37,774 nt of DNA, taken from contig MABC01000080.1 in NCBI GenBank assembly GCA_002162925.1, positions 1-37,774 of the forward strand, given 5' to 3'. The translations under genes were made by a program, and so were the position numbers. The notes under the pieces were generated by a model. It searched no databases. It was not told the DNA's origin and saw only the letters and a program-made list of their open reading frames with translations. Origin of the DNA: Thalassotalea sp. 42_200_T64. Lineage in GTDB: Bacteria; Pseudomonadota; Gammaproteobacteria; Enterobacterales; Alteromonadaceae. Within the stretch, counting starts at the first letter, position 1, and every line of letters starts with the position of its first letter. Positions 15,570 to 25,900 of the stretch are shown here, one piece after another.

Positions 15570-17389
15570 ATGAACAGATTAAATCTATTTGCCGTGCTAA
15601 TTTGTACGGCTTTGTTGGCTGCTTGTGGCGGCTCTGGTGGTGAGCCGGCCCCAACAGTAAATAAAGCCCCTATCGTTACGATGGAATCGACATTAACAAT
15701 AGACAGTGGTGCCTCGATTACTCTCAGTGCGGCCGTATCTGATCCTGAGGGAGATCTCATCAGCATTGCTTGGCAAGCAGATAACCAAAGTGTTAGTTTT
15801 TCTAACCGCAACGAGTCATCCACATTAGTCACCTTTCCGGCAACCAGTGTTGACCTTGTGATAATAATAACGATTGTTGCTACAGACAATCATGGTAACT
15901 CGAGTCAAAAGTCAATTACCGCCAATCTGCAGGCGAGTACCGGCTCAAATGAAGCCCCTATTATTACTATGGCATCAGAACAACAAGCTCTGGGAGGTCA
16001 AAGTATCGTGCTTATTGCCACGGTGCAAGATCCACAAGGTGACAATGTTACCGTTGAATGGCATACAGCAAGTACGGACATAACTTTCTCCGATAAAAAC
16101 AGTTTAACCCCGAGCCTGACATTACCCGATGTTGTCAGTGAGTTAAGCGCCTCTATTACTTTGACCGCAACAGATGAACAAAATAATCAAAGTGAAAAAA
16201 CATTACAACTCACGATAATGAGCCCACACCTAGGGTAAATATTGAGCTGTTAGGGCGCCTTGATATTTTATCCGGAGATGTCACTAGCATTAGCGCACGC
16301 GTAGCAAGTAATGTTGAACTAAATACCATTAACTGGGATTTATCTTCGCTAGATATCACAGATAGCTCTCAAGAAAATGTTACTCAAGACAATGTAACCA
16401 CCTCAACCATTACTTTTACGGCGCCAACGGTAGAAGAATTAACCGAGTTTCCGATTAATATTGCCGTTACCACAATGGATAATACTGAATTTATCACGGA
16501 TAGCCGGATTTTTATTGCGGTTGATAGCGCTAACACTCTAGAGGTGAGTTTACCCGACACTATTGAAATAGAAGAAAGCTCAAACACCAGTATTACTCCT
16601 ACCATTGAAAGTTCGCAAGCAATCGATTCATATCAGTGGCGCTGGTTATCAGAGCAATCTGTAACATTATTGACCCCGACCAATAAAGTATTGAATTTAT
16701 TAACGCCAGCTGTGGCTACAGACATTCAGGGACAACTTGAGTTCACGGTAGTAATGGCAAACATCAGCAAAACAGTCGCCACTGAGATCACCATAAAAAA
16801 TAAAGAGGCTATTAGTGACGTTAACTTAGCAGCCTCAAGATTAATTGCGGTAAAAGGACAAACTATCACGCTTGATGTCATTACCGATAATTTCGCGCAA
16901 ATTAAACAATGGTCGTGGCAAGTATCTGGAGTTCAAGGAACGAACATCAGTGAAAGTAATGAGCATTTTGAAATAACTGCACCGCAAGTTAGCGGCCAAC
17001 AAACAATGAGTATCATCTATCGAGCGACATTAATTGATGATAGCGAAGTGTTGAAAATTGCCAACATTACTGTATTTTCTGAGTCGATAGCCCTAGCTTC
17101 TTTTACTTTTGATCTCGGTACAACACCAATAATTTACAACAATATTGAGAATGCTTTTACTGTGACGTTTGCAGATCCTCACGGCTTAGTTGATCTAATG
17201 GCGCTTGATCAAAGCTTAACATCCAATACCTTCGATAAAGCTGAACTAACGCGAGTTGGAGATCAAATTAACATAGTGTTAAAAACTAGTACGGTGATTT
17301 TTGACCATACAGATTTTATCTATTTCAATGTTGCCTATGGAGACTATGAACAGCAGTACCCTATGCAATTACAAATGCGAATTAATTAA
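15570..17389 (+). pseudogene. Repeat-domain lipoprotein with one frameshift
   Basis: A lipoprotein signal peptide with lipobox LLAAC (C19) is followed by Ig/PKD-like repeats: APIVTMESTLTIDSGASITL, then APIITMASEQQALGGQSIVL, each with an SDPEGD- or QDPQGD-type turn. The first frame stops at 16236-16238. A -1 shift at about 16217 continues NEPTPRVNIELLGRLDILSG in a frame open to 17389, where similar beta-rich sequence goes on. Adding one A near ATAATGAG gives a single protein of about 606 residues. Either part could be expressed alone, but only the first has a signal. It probably sits on the cell surface or periplasmic face; its partner is unknown. Confidence 0.75.
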
Positions 17390-17404
17390 AGGCAATCAAT
17401 TGAT

Positions 17405-19123
17405 TTAATCACGAGTTGGTTTTACCGTTTTGTGGTCGTTATTTTTGTGCCAATCAAGGCGTAAATCCCACTGGTATCTATGCTCTGCGGCCAAAGGCGG
17501 TTGGCTTTCATCAATCTCTTCTAAGACATTCGTTGCTGGTGTGAGCGCGGCATCTCGGCCAAAAAGAAAGCTCTGTTCTTTCACTATGGTGAAGTAAGCT
17601 TTGTTAAGATCCATGGCGCGCTGCGGTGATGGCGTAATAAGCTCATAAATGCTTTTCGCTTGGGCAACTTTTTTAACATTCACCTTACCGTCAGCATTAA
17701 ACCAACGTTGTAACATTTCACCATTCTGGCGAAACTCATCACCACCACCAACTCTTTCTAAGTAGGTTAAAAACTCGCCTTTTTCTTCCCCGACATTGGG
17801 CGCGTCATGTTGCACGGCTAAGTTTTGATAGCCCCAACCTTTTGCCCCATCGACCTTACGTGGAAATGAGAAGGTTTGATCTAAGGTACTGCCGATGGTT
17901 TTATGGCAACCACTGCAAAACGCTAACTCCTGGTCGTATTGATGACGCAATTCTCCTTGCTCGTCTTCGATGTAACCATTGATGATCCAACCGAAATTGG
18001 TATTAATACCTTTATCACCAAGTTGTTTTACTTGCGGTAAGTTTTCTGAATTTTTTTCTTTTTGTTCTAAATAGTATTCAGAGGCAAGATTTTGTGGGGT
18101 TTTAAAACGATGCTTTTTCATATAACGCACTTCTTTCATTCTCGGGGCGTTATAAATACTGCCATCTTCTTTTACGCCAATATAGCGAACCGTATGTAAA
18201 AACTCGGTGTCTTGCGGGTACAACGTATGGGCTAGCTCGATGTTTTGAGCATCACCTACATAGGTATTTTGTCGGACAATGGTGTTTACCTCGTTTGCAA
18301 GAATGCCATCGTTATTCAGATCTAAGCCAATATTTTGTTCAGAAACGGTAGGTAATGAAATAGCGTTACTATCTTTCATCGCCATTTCAACCAAGGCCAA
18401 ATTGGCGAAATAGATATCTCTAGAATAGTTTCCATTTAACTCACGAAACGCTTTAGGCAAACGGATCATGGCATCACCGGTAGAACCGTTGGTTGGCCAA
18501 AAGGTACTCGGAAACGGTTTGTAATTAAACGCGACCCAATAACTACCGTCTTGTGCCAGCCCTTGTGAGTCAAATGCTTTTTCGGGATAGGCTAAATTTT
18601 CAATTGGCGTATGTTCTCCACGCCAGGTCCCATCTTGTTGTTGTTTGCGGGTAAAGGTGGAATAGTTGTCTTGCGTTACCCAGTGTTGAATTTGTTCATT
18701 TGAGATGTTTTTAATTAGTGGGCGTCGATCAATAAATAAATTTTTCCAGTGATTTTTTATGCCTAAATCTGAAAATTGGTACTCACCTTGTAAAGCGCCG
18801 TCATTCATTTGGTTACTTCTTGATTTGTCATCTCGATAGGTTTGATGACAGGCATAACAAGGGTTGTTTACGCCATCTGTCTTGGTATAACACTGCGGCG
18901 GAATGACAGTTTCATGATTATACATTTCATTGTGTTCGATATAAGCCGTGGCTGGAATGTTTTGATCTTGCTGATATGGATACTGTTTAGCTTGCTCTGG
19001 AAGTAATTGATTTTGTGTCGATTTCGCCATTATTACTGGCTTTTCTTCAGAATTACAAGCCGTGAGTGCGAATAAAAGCAATAGTGGAAAAGCGATATTT
19101 TTAATTTTCAGTTGAGAGATCAT
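17405..19123 (-). CDS. Two-haem c-type cytochrome lipoprotein
   Basis: A 572-residue protein. The start at 19123 (MISQLKIKNI) is chosen because it gives a lipoprotein signal with lipobox LTAC (C23); an upstream in-frame start at 19216 would bury the signal. Two CXXCH haem-attachment motifs are visible: CYACH (89-93) and CSGCH (403-407), so the mature protein should carry two c-type haems. Asn at +2 after the lipobox Cys is compatible with outer-membrane sorting. No known enzymatic domain is recognised between the motifs. It follows the PhoX-like gene on the same strand by 95 bases, so the two may be co-transcribed and act together at the envelope. It might be an electron-transfer partner, but this is inference. 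Confidence 0.82.
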   Translation of the reverse strand: MISQLKIKNIAFPLLLLFALTACNSEEKPVIMAKSTQNQLLPEQAKQYPYQQDQNIPATAYIEHNEMYNHETVIPPQCYTKTDGVNNPCYACHQTYRDDKSRSNQMNDGALQGEYQFSDLGIKNHWKNLFIDRRPLIKNISNEQIQHWVTQDNYSTFTRKQQQDGTWRGEHTPIENLAYPEKAFDSQGLAQDGSYWVAFNYKPFPSTFWPTNGSTGDAMIRLPKAFRELNGNYSRDIYFANLALVEMAMKDSNAISLPTVSEQNIGLDLNNDGILANEVNTIVRQNTYVGDAQNIELAHTLYPQDTEFLHTVRYIGVKEDGSIYNAPRMKEVRYMKKHRFKTPQNLASEYYLEQKEKNSENLPQVKQLGDKGINTNFGWIINGYIEDEQGELRHQYDQELAFCSGCHKTIGSTLDQTFSFPRKVDGAKGWGYQNLAVQHDAPNVGEEKGEFLTYLERVGGGDEFRQNGEMLQRWFNADGKVNVKKVAQAKSIYELITPSPQRAMDLNKAYFTIVKEQSFLFGRDAALTPATNVLEEIDESQPPLAAEHRYQWDLRLDWHKNNDHKTVKPTRD

Positions 19124-19184
19124 AGGGAATTTTCGATGTTTTATGGATGAATATTGACTAAGGCTTGTTTGGTAATGGCAAAGA

Positions 19185-19207
19185 GGCGGGGTAACAACTA
19201 CCCCGCC
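19185..19207 (-). terminator. Strong GC hairpin between PhoX-like and cytochrome genes
   Basis: GGCGGGGTA and TACCCCGCC pair perfectly over 9 bp with a 5-base loop, about 12 bases after the PhoX-like stop. Only TCTTTGCC follows, so full termination is doubtful. It may be a partial terminator or an RNA stabiliser setting different levels of the two messages. Confidence 0.55.
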
Positions 19208-19218
19208 AAACAACATGC

Positions 19219-21132
19219 TTACTTAGGATCGTACATCCACAGTGTATTGTTCTCTTGGAAACCATCTTCACCGATAATGATGCGACCATCTTTCATCACA
19301 ATAACATTGTCTGGTTGCGATAGCTGGTTCACATCACAACGTTCAGCACCGGTTAAGCTTGAACGGTAAGTGCCGCCCATGATTACAGGTTCTATTCGGG
19401 CAATATTATAATTTTCTTCGAGTTTTGAGCGATAAACACCACCACAATCTTTAACTCGGGCGGTCAATTGAATATCCCCTTCATTATCGATCATGGTTTT
19501 ATCAATATCTGCAATACCAAAGTAGATAAATGCTTCAGCGACATCTTCATCAGCAACAGCTTCTTCACCGCCAACCGCTTCTAAAGCGCGGTCATGATTG
19601 ATACTAATACCTTCCAGTTTACGCCATTCAGCCGTAGCACCTTTCATTTTGGCGGCCTGACGTGATTCTAAAAAGGCAGCACGGTCATCCATAGGCAGAC
19701 CAGCGGTTACTTCACTACCACCATTTTCGACACTCGGATAGGTGGCATCACCATCTGCCCATGCTTGCACATCCTCTAGTGTCATATAGCTAGATTTTCC
19801 TTCGACATAATCATCGGTACCTATGCCATCATACTCTGAAACCCAAGCTTCAATCGTGGCATTATCACCGCGAGCAAGCTCAACCCAAGTAACATCAAAA
19901 CCAGTTGTGGCTGGATCTGAGCTGCCGATATCTTGTGCTAATTTAGCACCGAAAAGCGTACCCGAACTTAGATCTTCCGGGGTATCAGCAATAAACTTAA
20001 ATAACACACCACCGGTATCATCTTGCGAAGCATACACGGTACGACGATCTGGCATTACCGTTGAATTCTCATGTTCATAACGACCAATGGCAAAGTGTTT
20101 AACCACAATCGGCTCGTCACTTGTTGCCTTAGTGACTTCGGCGATATAGCCGTATCGATATGGATTTGGAAAGTCAGGTGCGGTTAACGCTTCAATACCA
20201 TCTGTGTTGGTATTTAACGGGTCATTCCAACTCGGTGAGGTTGTTGAATTGACATTGGTGTTCACGATCCACTCTTCTGAAGTCAGTGGCGTTCCCCAAG
20301 GTGACACTGAGCCAAAACAGTTAGCTGCCGTACCCGCAACATCATCAAAGTTGATCATTATCGCATCAGTTACCGACCAGCTACCAAAACTATCTTTTTC
20401 TATTTTCATCCGGCTCATGCCACCTGGGTATGACTCCCAATTGGTAAATAAGTAGCCTTCACCTTCACCCGTTGAAACAAAACCATTAAAGTCAGGGGCA
20501 TTATTTTCGATAATTTTGTCGCCTGAAACAATGCCGTAATGCACACCTAAACCTTTTGCTAAGCCCTTAGCGCCTAAGTCAGTAAATGTATCATTGGTTT
20601 GACCAAGTATTTGATACTCACCCAGTGCCGATATCACCGTTTGGCGCTCAAAATCTGATTCAGGTACCGGTGAATCAACAATCGTTTCAGGCAAGTTATT
20701 AAAATTTACGCCTCGCAAGACACCAACGGTGCCTTTGTTATAGGCTTTGCCATTAACACTATCCACTTCGCTATTCGCGTCAGAAGGATGCTGAACATTA
20801 AAGAACAAATCACCTTCTTCACTTAAAAAAGCTCCGGTCACCTCAGCGCCAGCAGGAACTGTCGCTAAACGGGTTAGAACTGGGGTGGTGGAGGTCACCA
20901 CAATAGCGGCATCAGTGCCATCTACGCCATCAGTGCCATCTACGCCATTAGTGCCATCGATACCAGCCGCGCCATCGATACCAGTAGCGCCATCGATACC
21001 AGCAGCGCCATCGATACCAGCAGCGCCATCGATACCAGCAGTGCCATCATCACCATCACATGCCGAAAGAGAAAATATCACTGTCATAGCGAGTAGCGAT
21101 AGTCGAAATTTATTAAATACTTGTGTTGACAT
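19219..21132 (-). CDS. PhoX/DUF839-family lipoprotein on a collagen-like stalk
   Basis: A 637-residue lipoprotein with lipobox LSAC (C25). Residues 26-75 are about 15 Gly-X-Y triplets (GIDGAAGIDGAAGIDGATG and on to GVDGTD), a collagen-like stalk. The rest matches the PhoX/DUF839 beta-propeller pattern: NCFGSVSPWGTPLTSEEW, GRYEHENSTVMPDRRTVYAS, EGISINHDRALEAVGG and IVMKDGRIIIGEDG at the end. PhoX enzymes are Ca/Fe-dependent phosphatases, but many DUF839 proteins are unproved. True PhoX is Tat-exported, whereas this one has a Sec lipoprotein signal. Asp at +2 (CDGDD) would mean inner-membrane retention by the E. coli rule. It is divergent from the malyl-CoA-lyase-type gene and probably in an operon with the cytochrome. 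Confidence 0.83.
   Translation of the reverse strand: MSTQVFNKFRLSLLAMTVIFSLSACDGDDGTAGIDGAAGIDGAAGIDGATGIDGAAGIDGTNGVDGTDGVDGTDAAIVVTSTTPVLTRLATVPAGAEVTGAFLSEEGDLFFNVQHPSDANSEVDSVNGKAYNKGTVGVLRGVNFNNLPETIVDSPVPESDFERQTVISALGEYQILGQTNDTFTDLGAKGLAKGLGVHYGIVSGDKIIENNAPDFNGFVSTGEGEGYLFTNWESYPGGMSRMKIEKDSFGSWSVTDAIMINFDDVAGTAANCFGSVSPWGTPLTSEEWIVNTNVNSTTSPSWNDPLNTNTDGIEALTAPDFPNPYRYGYIAEVTKATSDEPIVVKHFAIGRYEHENSTVMPDRRTVYASQDDTGGVLFKFIADTPEDLSSGTLFGAKLAQDIGSSDPATTGFDVTWVELARGDNATIEAWVSEYDGIGTDDYVEGKSSYMTLEDVQAWADGDATYPSVENGGSEVTAGLPMDDRAAFLESRQAAKMKGATAEWRKLEGISINHDRALEAVGGEEAVADEDVAEAFIYFGIADIDKTMIDNEGDIQLTARVKDCGGVYRSKLEENYNIARIEPVIMGGTYRSSLTGAERCDVNQLSQPDNVIVMKDGRIIIGEDGFQENNTLWMYDPK
20910..21050 (-). 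repeat. 18-bp tandem repeat encoding the collagen-like stalk
   Basis: About seven near-identical 18-bp units, each encoding two Gly-X-Y triplets (GIDGAA and variants GIDGAT, GIDGTN, GVDGTD). Unit length preserves the frame, so copy-number changes would lengthen or shorten the stalk. Confidence 0.9.
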
Positions 21133-21368
21133 TATTGTTCCAAATTATTTTAAAATTAAAATGTATATGCCAATTGCTGATAATAACGATTACCAAATGG
21201 CGAAATCAGTATGAAAGATGAAATTTACAAATTAATGACGAATTTATGACAGATTTATGATATATAGTGTTGGTTATAAATGTGAAAAATGAACTAATGC
21301 CTATTCACATTTAAAAGTAGGTTGCTACAAGCAGGCCGAATAAAGAACCTTTAACGGAGAACTGAGTA

Positions 21369-22391
21369 ATGCAAAATAAAACCCCAAGAAACTTTTTTAA
21401 AGCTCTGGCAGTGGGTGCCCCAAAACCTTACCAGGATCTGCCTACGCGTCTCGAGAGAATGATTCATTTTTTTCCGCCGCAAGTCGAAAAAATGCGCGGC
21501 AAAGTACCCGAGATGGCAAAAAACGTTGATGTTATTTTAGGCAATTTAGAAGATGCAATTCCCGCGGACTCGAAAGAAGCAGCACGCGCTGGCCTGATAG
21601 AAGTCGCCGAAAGTACAGATTTTGGCTCTACCGGCTTGTGGGTACGCATTAACTGCTTAAATTCACCATGGGGTTTAGAAGACATCACTGAGTTGATGAA
21701 TGCTATTGGCGACAAGTTAGACGTTATCATGTTGCCAAAAGTAGATGGTGCCTGGGATATTCATTATTTAGATCAGCTATTAGCCCAGCTAGAAGCCAGA
21801 AACAATATTAAAAAGCCGGTATTGATTCACGCCATTTTAGAAACCGCGGAAGGGGTAAAAAATGTCGAAGACATCGCTGCTGCTAGTCCTCGCATGCATG
21901 GCATGAGTCTTGGTCCTGCCGATTTAGCGGCCTCTCGCGGGATGAAAACCACTCGTGTTGGTGGTGGTCATCCTTTTTATGGCATGTTAGCAGATCCGAC
22001 TGAAGATGGAGCTGAACGCGCCTTCTTCCAGCAAGACCCATGGCATTATACCATAGCCAAAATGGTCGATGCGTGTATGGCTAATGGCATCAAACCTTTT
22101 TATGGTCCATTTGGTGACTTTTCTGACGATGATGCCTGCCGAGCACAATTTCGTAATGCTTTTTTATTGGGTTGCATGGGTGCCTGGTCTTTACATCCAA
22201 AGCAAATTACCATCGCTAAAGAAGTGTTTTCGCCAGACCCGAAAGAAGTGGCTTTTGCCAAGCGCATACTTGCAGCCATGCCAGATGGCACCGGTGCGGT
22301 AATGATTGACGGTAAAATGCAAGACGACGCCACCTGGAAGCAAGCGAAGGTGATTGTTGATTTAGCGAAACTGGTTGATGAAAAGGGCTAG
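21369..22391 (+). CDS. Malyl-CoA lyase-type CoA-ester lyase (HpcH/HpaI family)
   Basis: A 340-residue TIM-barrel enzyme of the citrate-lyase-beta/HpcH family. Strings throughout match L-malyl-CoA/beta-methylmalyl-CoA lyase: [26 protein letters not shown] (R93), [20 protein letters not shown] (E158), [17 protein letters not shown] (D185), [17 protein letters not shown] and [16 protein letters not shown]158 and D185 should hold the Mg ion. Such enzymes cleave malyl-CoA to acetyl-CoA and glyoxylate, or the methyl homologue to propionyl-CoA. No other genes of those pathways are nearby, so the pathway role is open. ACGGAGAA lies 8 bases before the ATG. It is transcribed away from the PhoX-like operon. 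Confidence 0.9.
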   Translation: MQNKTPRNFFKALAVGAPKPYQDLPTRLERMIHFFPPQVEKMRGKVPEMAKNVDVILGNLEDAIPADSKEAARAGLIEVAESTDFGSTGLWVRINCLNSPWGLEDITELMNAIGDKLDVIMLPKVDGAWDIHYLDQLLAQLEARNNIKKPVLIHAILETAEGVKNVEDIAAASPRMHGMSLGPADLAASRGMKTTRVGGGHPFYGMLADPTEDGAERAFFQQDPWHYTIAKMVDACMANGIKPFYGPFGDFSDDDACRAQFRNAFLLGCMGAWSLHPKQITIAKEVFSPDPKEVAFAKRILAAMPDGTGAVMIDGKMQDDATWKQAKVIVDLAKLVDEKG

Positions 22392-22544
22392 GGGAAGACT
22401 CATACGGCTAAGATAGAGGCCTGTATCATTCACTATCGCCAGAAACATTGATATGGGCAGGCAGGTGTTAAAGACGAGCTTGGAAGTTATGCCAATGAAT
22501 TCGTCGTTAATTCGTTGAGTACGTTTTAAGTACAAGCCTAAAAA

Positions 22545-22770
22545 ACAATCTCATTACTGGTAAATCAAATTGTAACTAATACAGACAACTTGATTGTGAT
22601 TCCGGTTGTCGTGGGTTCAAATCTCATTAGCTACCCCATTTATTTCTAGCACAAAACATCAATATCAATATGGACTATGGCCAAATTACCTTTTTCAAGG
22701 CCGTCGATAAAACCTAATCATATTTAGAACCATAAATTAACCGGGACTGGCTTGGTACACTACAGTTACA
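22545..22770 (+). repeat. tRNA-His-tail repeat, copy 3
   Basis: The core at 22592-22638 is GATTGTGATTCCGG, GTCGTGGGTTCAAATC and TCATTAGCTACCCCA, the 3' half of tRNA-His with two changes in the acceptor region. It keeps the T-arm sequence GTGGG of the functional gene better than copy 1. Downstream GGCCAAATTACC, GATAAAACC and AGAACCATAAATT match copies 1 and 2. It occupies the centre of the gap 22392-22906, ending about 140 bases before the subtilase; no gene is visible in that gap. Confidence 0.78.
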
Positions 22771-22906
22771 TTGCCATATTGTAAAAATTAATAATTATAT
22801 TTATGATCGAATGAAACTAAGAAGTTAGTAAAACTATGAACCATTCTCCCCTCTAATTGAATACTAATATTGGTTCAAAAGCATGCTAAGTCATCAAGGA
22901 TGTATA

Positions 22907-25900
22907 ATGCGCCGTGTTAAGTCTCTTGCCGTTTCTGTATTCACCGCCAGTTGTTTGCAATTGGTTTGTGTCCAAAGTTTAGCCGAAAAAATCAACGAGC
23001 AGGCTGCCCCGCCAACAATCATCGAGCCGAGCAATGAAAGTCGCCGCCAAAAAGGCATCAGTTTGCCCGATGCTAAGGTGTTGGCGCGCATGCAATCTGC
23101 CCGGGGACCATACCAAACACGCTCCGTGCAGGATTTACTTAGCGGCCAAGCCGATATTCCAGACGGCCCAATCATCAATAGTTGTACCGGTACAGATTGT
23201 AAATTTGAAAAAAACACGGTTCTGATAAAACTTGCCAAACCAACGGCTATCAACAAAAACACGCAAAGTATTAGAGCTGCAGGTATTAACAACGTCAGCA
23301 ACAGCAACCTACTCACGACTGCTAATTTCCAACCATTGTTTAAAAATGCAAAAGCGCCTAAGCAGGGTGCTCACCTAATGACTGCATCGGGCCAGGTGAT
23401 ACCGAAACCTGATTTAACTCGCTGGTATAAGCTCAACCTCAACGATAGCATGTCGGTAGAGCATGCATTAGAACAATTAAAACTCGACCCCAGAGTTGAA
23501 ATTGCCGAAATGAACCTAGAGCGCTCGATGGCAATCAACAACATGGCCGAGGTCGAAATTCAGCAACATCCGGTAACGGCAAACGCATTTAACGACCCGA
23601 AAATCAACGAGCAATGGCATCTGCAATCTGCAAAAATTAGCGAAGCATGGCAATGGCTTAACGAGAATGATTATGACGCTGGCGGCAGCCGCGATGTGGT
23701 GGTTGCCGTTATCGACAGTGGTGTTGACTATAATCATGAAGACCTCGCGTTAAACATGTGGATAAATAGTGGTGAAATTGCCGACAATGGCATTGATGAT
23801 GACAATAATGGCTTTGTCGATGATGTGCATGGTGTTTCGGTAGTCGGTGAATCTTGGTCGCACAGTGGCGATCCTATGGATGACCACGGGCACGGTACTC
23901 ATGTTGCTGGCATTATTGCTGCCGAAGCTGATAATGGCATAGGTCTCACTGGTATTGCCCATAACGTACAAATTATGGCGATTAAAGCGGCACAATACTC
24001 TGGGGTGTTAACGTCAAGCGATATTGCCGAAGCAGTAACCTATGCTGCCGAGCAAGGTGCCGATGTAATTAATATGTCATTCGGTGGTAACTTTCGCTCC
24101 GCTGTGGAAGAAGATGCCTTAGCGGTTGCCTTTGGTAAAGCGGTGTTAATCGCGTCTGCAGGTAATGATGGCATGCCAAATGAAGCGGGTTGTTACCCAC
24201 TACACAGTTCATCTTATCCGGCAAGCTACCCTTGGGTACTTGGGGTTATGGCAGAGCGACAAACCCCTGCCAAGAATGGTGATAATTTAGCCGGCTTTTC
24301 AAATTTTGACTGTAAAACACAAACCAGTATCGAATACGAAGTAATGGCGCCAGGGGTCGACATTATGTCAACCTTGCCTGACAATGGCTACGCGGCATGG
24401 GATGGCACCTCTATGGCTGCCCCGGTTGTTTCCGGTATGGCAGCACTACTGCGCAGTAAATTCAACGATAAAACCATCCACTCATCACGCTTTTTAATGG
24501 GTCAACTAGGCGCGACCGGACCATTAAAGCAAGGGTTCACCTACAATCCTAAACTACCAGCAAAAAAATATCATTCGGCTGATGCTCTAGCAGCCTTAAT
24601 CAATACTCCCAAGCCAAATTTGGCCTATTTGGAGCACTGGCTTTGGGATGAAAACAGCACCGATAGCACTAATGATGACGATGGTCTCGTCGATGCGGGT
24701 GAAACCATAGATCTAGCCCTTATCGTGAGAAACTATTGGGGCCAAGCCGATAACGTGCAAGTTAGCATCGAAGCGAAAGTAGTAGGTGAAGGGGGTGATT
24801 CCATTGATCCTTACATTAGCTGGGTTACCGATACGGTCGATTATGGCTCAGTCGGCACCTACAGCAACGATGACAATGGCTTGTATTATGAAAATGATGA
24901 GGTGATTGGGGTTCGCTCACCATTTAGATTTAAAGTTGCCGACAATACACCGAATAATCACATTATTCCATTTATCGTCACTTTCACTGCAATCAACGGC
25001 TTAGATAGCGAAGATAATGCAACTTATACCAGCACGTCAAAATTCAATCTACTGGTACATCGTGGCCGTGAATTACCGAGCATTATTGCTGGCGATGCTA
25101 TTGGCACCCCGGGTGGCGATTTAGATACTGATGGTAGTGAAGATGGCATTGTTACGTTAGATAACTCGGTATTATATATTATCGATAAACCGGTACTGGT
25201 TGAGCAAGGCGTTTCTCTAAAGGTAGGCCCTGGTGCGGTAATACAGTGGTGGGGCAGCCAACCAGATGATGCTTATTCGGTATTTCAAAATGCATATTTG
25301 CAAGTGGAAGGTACCTTACAAATTGAAGGTAGTGTTGAGCAACCGGTAACCTTAAAACCCGCTGATTTATTTCCAGACCGGATGGTAGTGATCAAGCAAG
25401 GCCGTGGTGGTAATGCCCACTTTAGCTATGCCGACATTACCAACCTCAAAGTTGAGGGCTTTTATGGCGATTCAGAAGATGGCTCAGAGCCTATACCTTT
25501 GTATGAGCATGTGCGCTTTCGTCGAGGCTTTGAAGGGTATGCTCTTGCTTATGAAAAAAGGGAAGATGGATATTGGGGCCGCATAAACGGCGGTGCTCAG
25601 TTAAATGGTGCTGCTACCAAGAGTCAATTAATTGGCCTTGGTGGTATCAATGAATATGAAAATAAGGATGTTCGTGATCGCTATATTATTTCTTTACCTA
25701 AATTATCAGAGAGCTTAGTCGAGAGCAGTAATTTCTCAGCTTACGGTACGGTGCAATCCAATAATGTGCTGTTAACCAATTACAAGTTAAGTGCGAATGG
25801 TGGCCACTTTTCTTCAACAATAAATAATGCCAGTATTATCCAAGATTTTAAAGTGCTGGATGCCTTTAATTACGATGGTAAGACCTACGCCCTTTTCCAT

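Noticed and set aside
19123..19216. Longer N-terminus for the cytochrome starting at 19216
   Set aside because: It would put 31 unrelated residues ahead of the lipoprotein signal peptide; the start at 19123 gives a normal lipobox.
20910..21050. CRISPR-like array
   Set aside because: Units are contiguous 18-bp coding repeats without spacers, inside a lipoprotein gene.
20885..21214. Pro-Ser-Ile-Pro repeat protein on the + strand
   Set aside because: It is the antisense reading of the collagen-like stalk DNA; the minus-strand frame has a signal peptide, lipobox and a 637-residue conserved protein.
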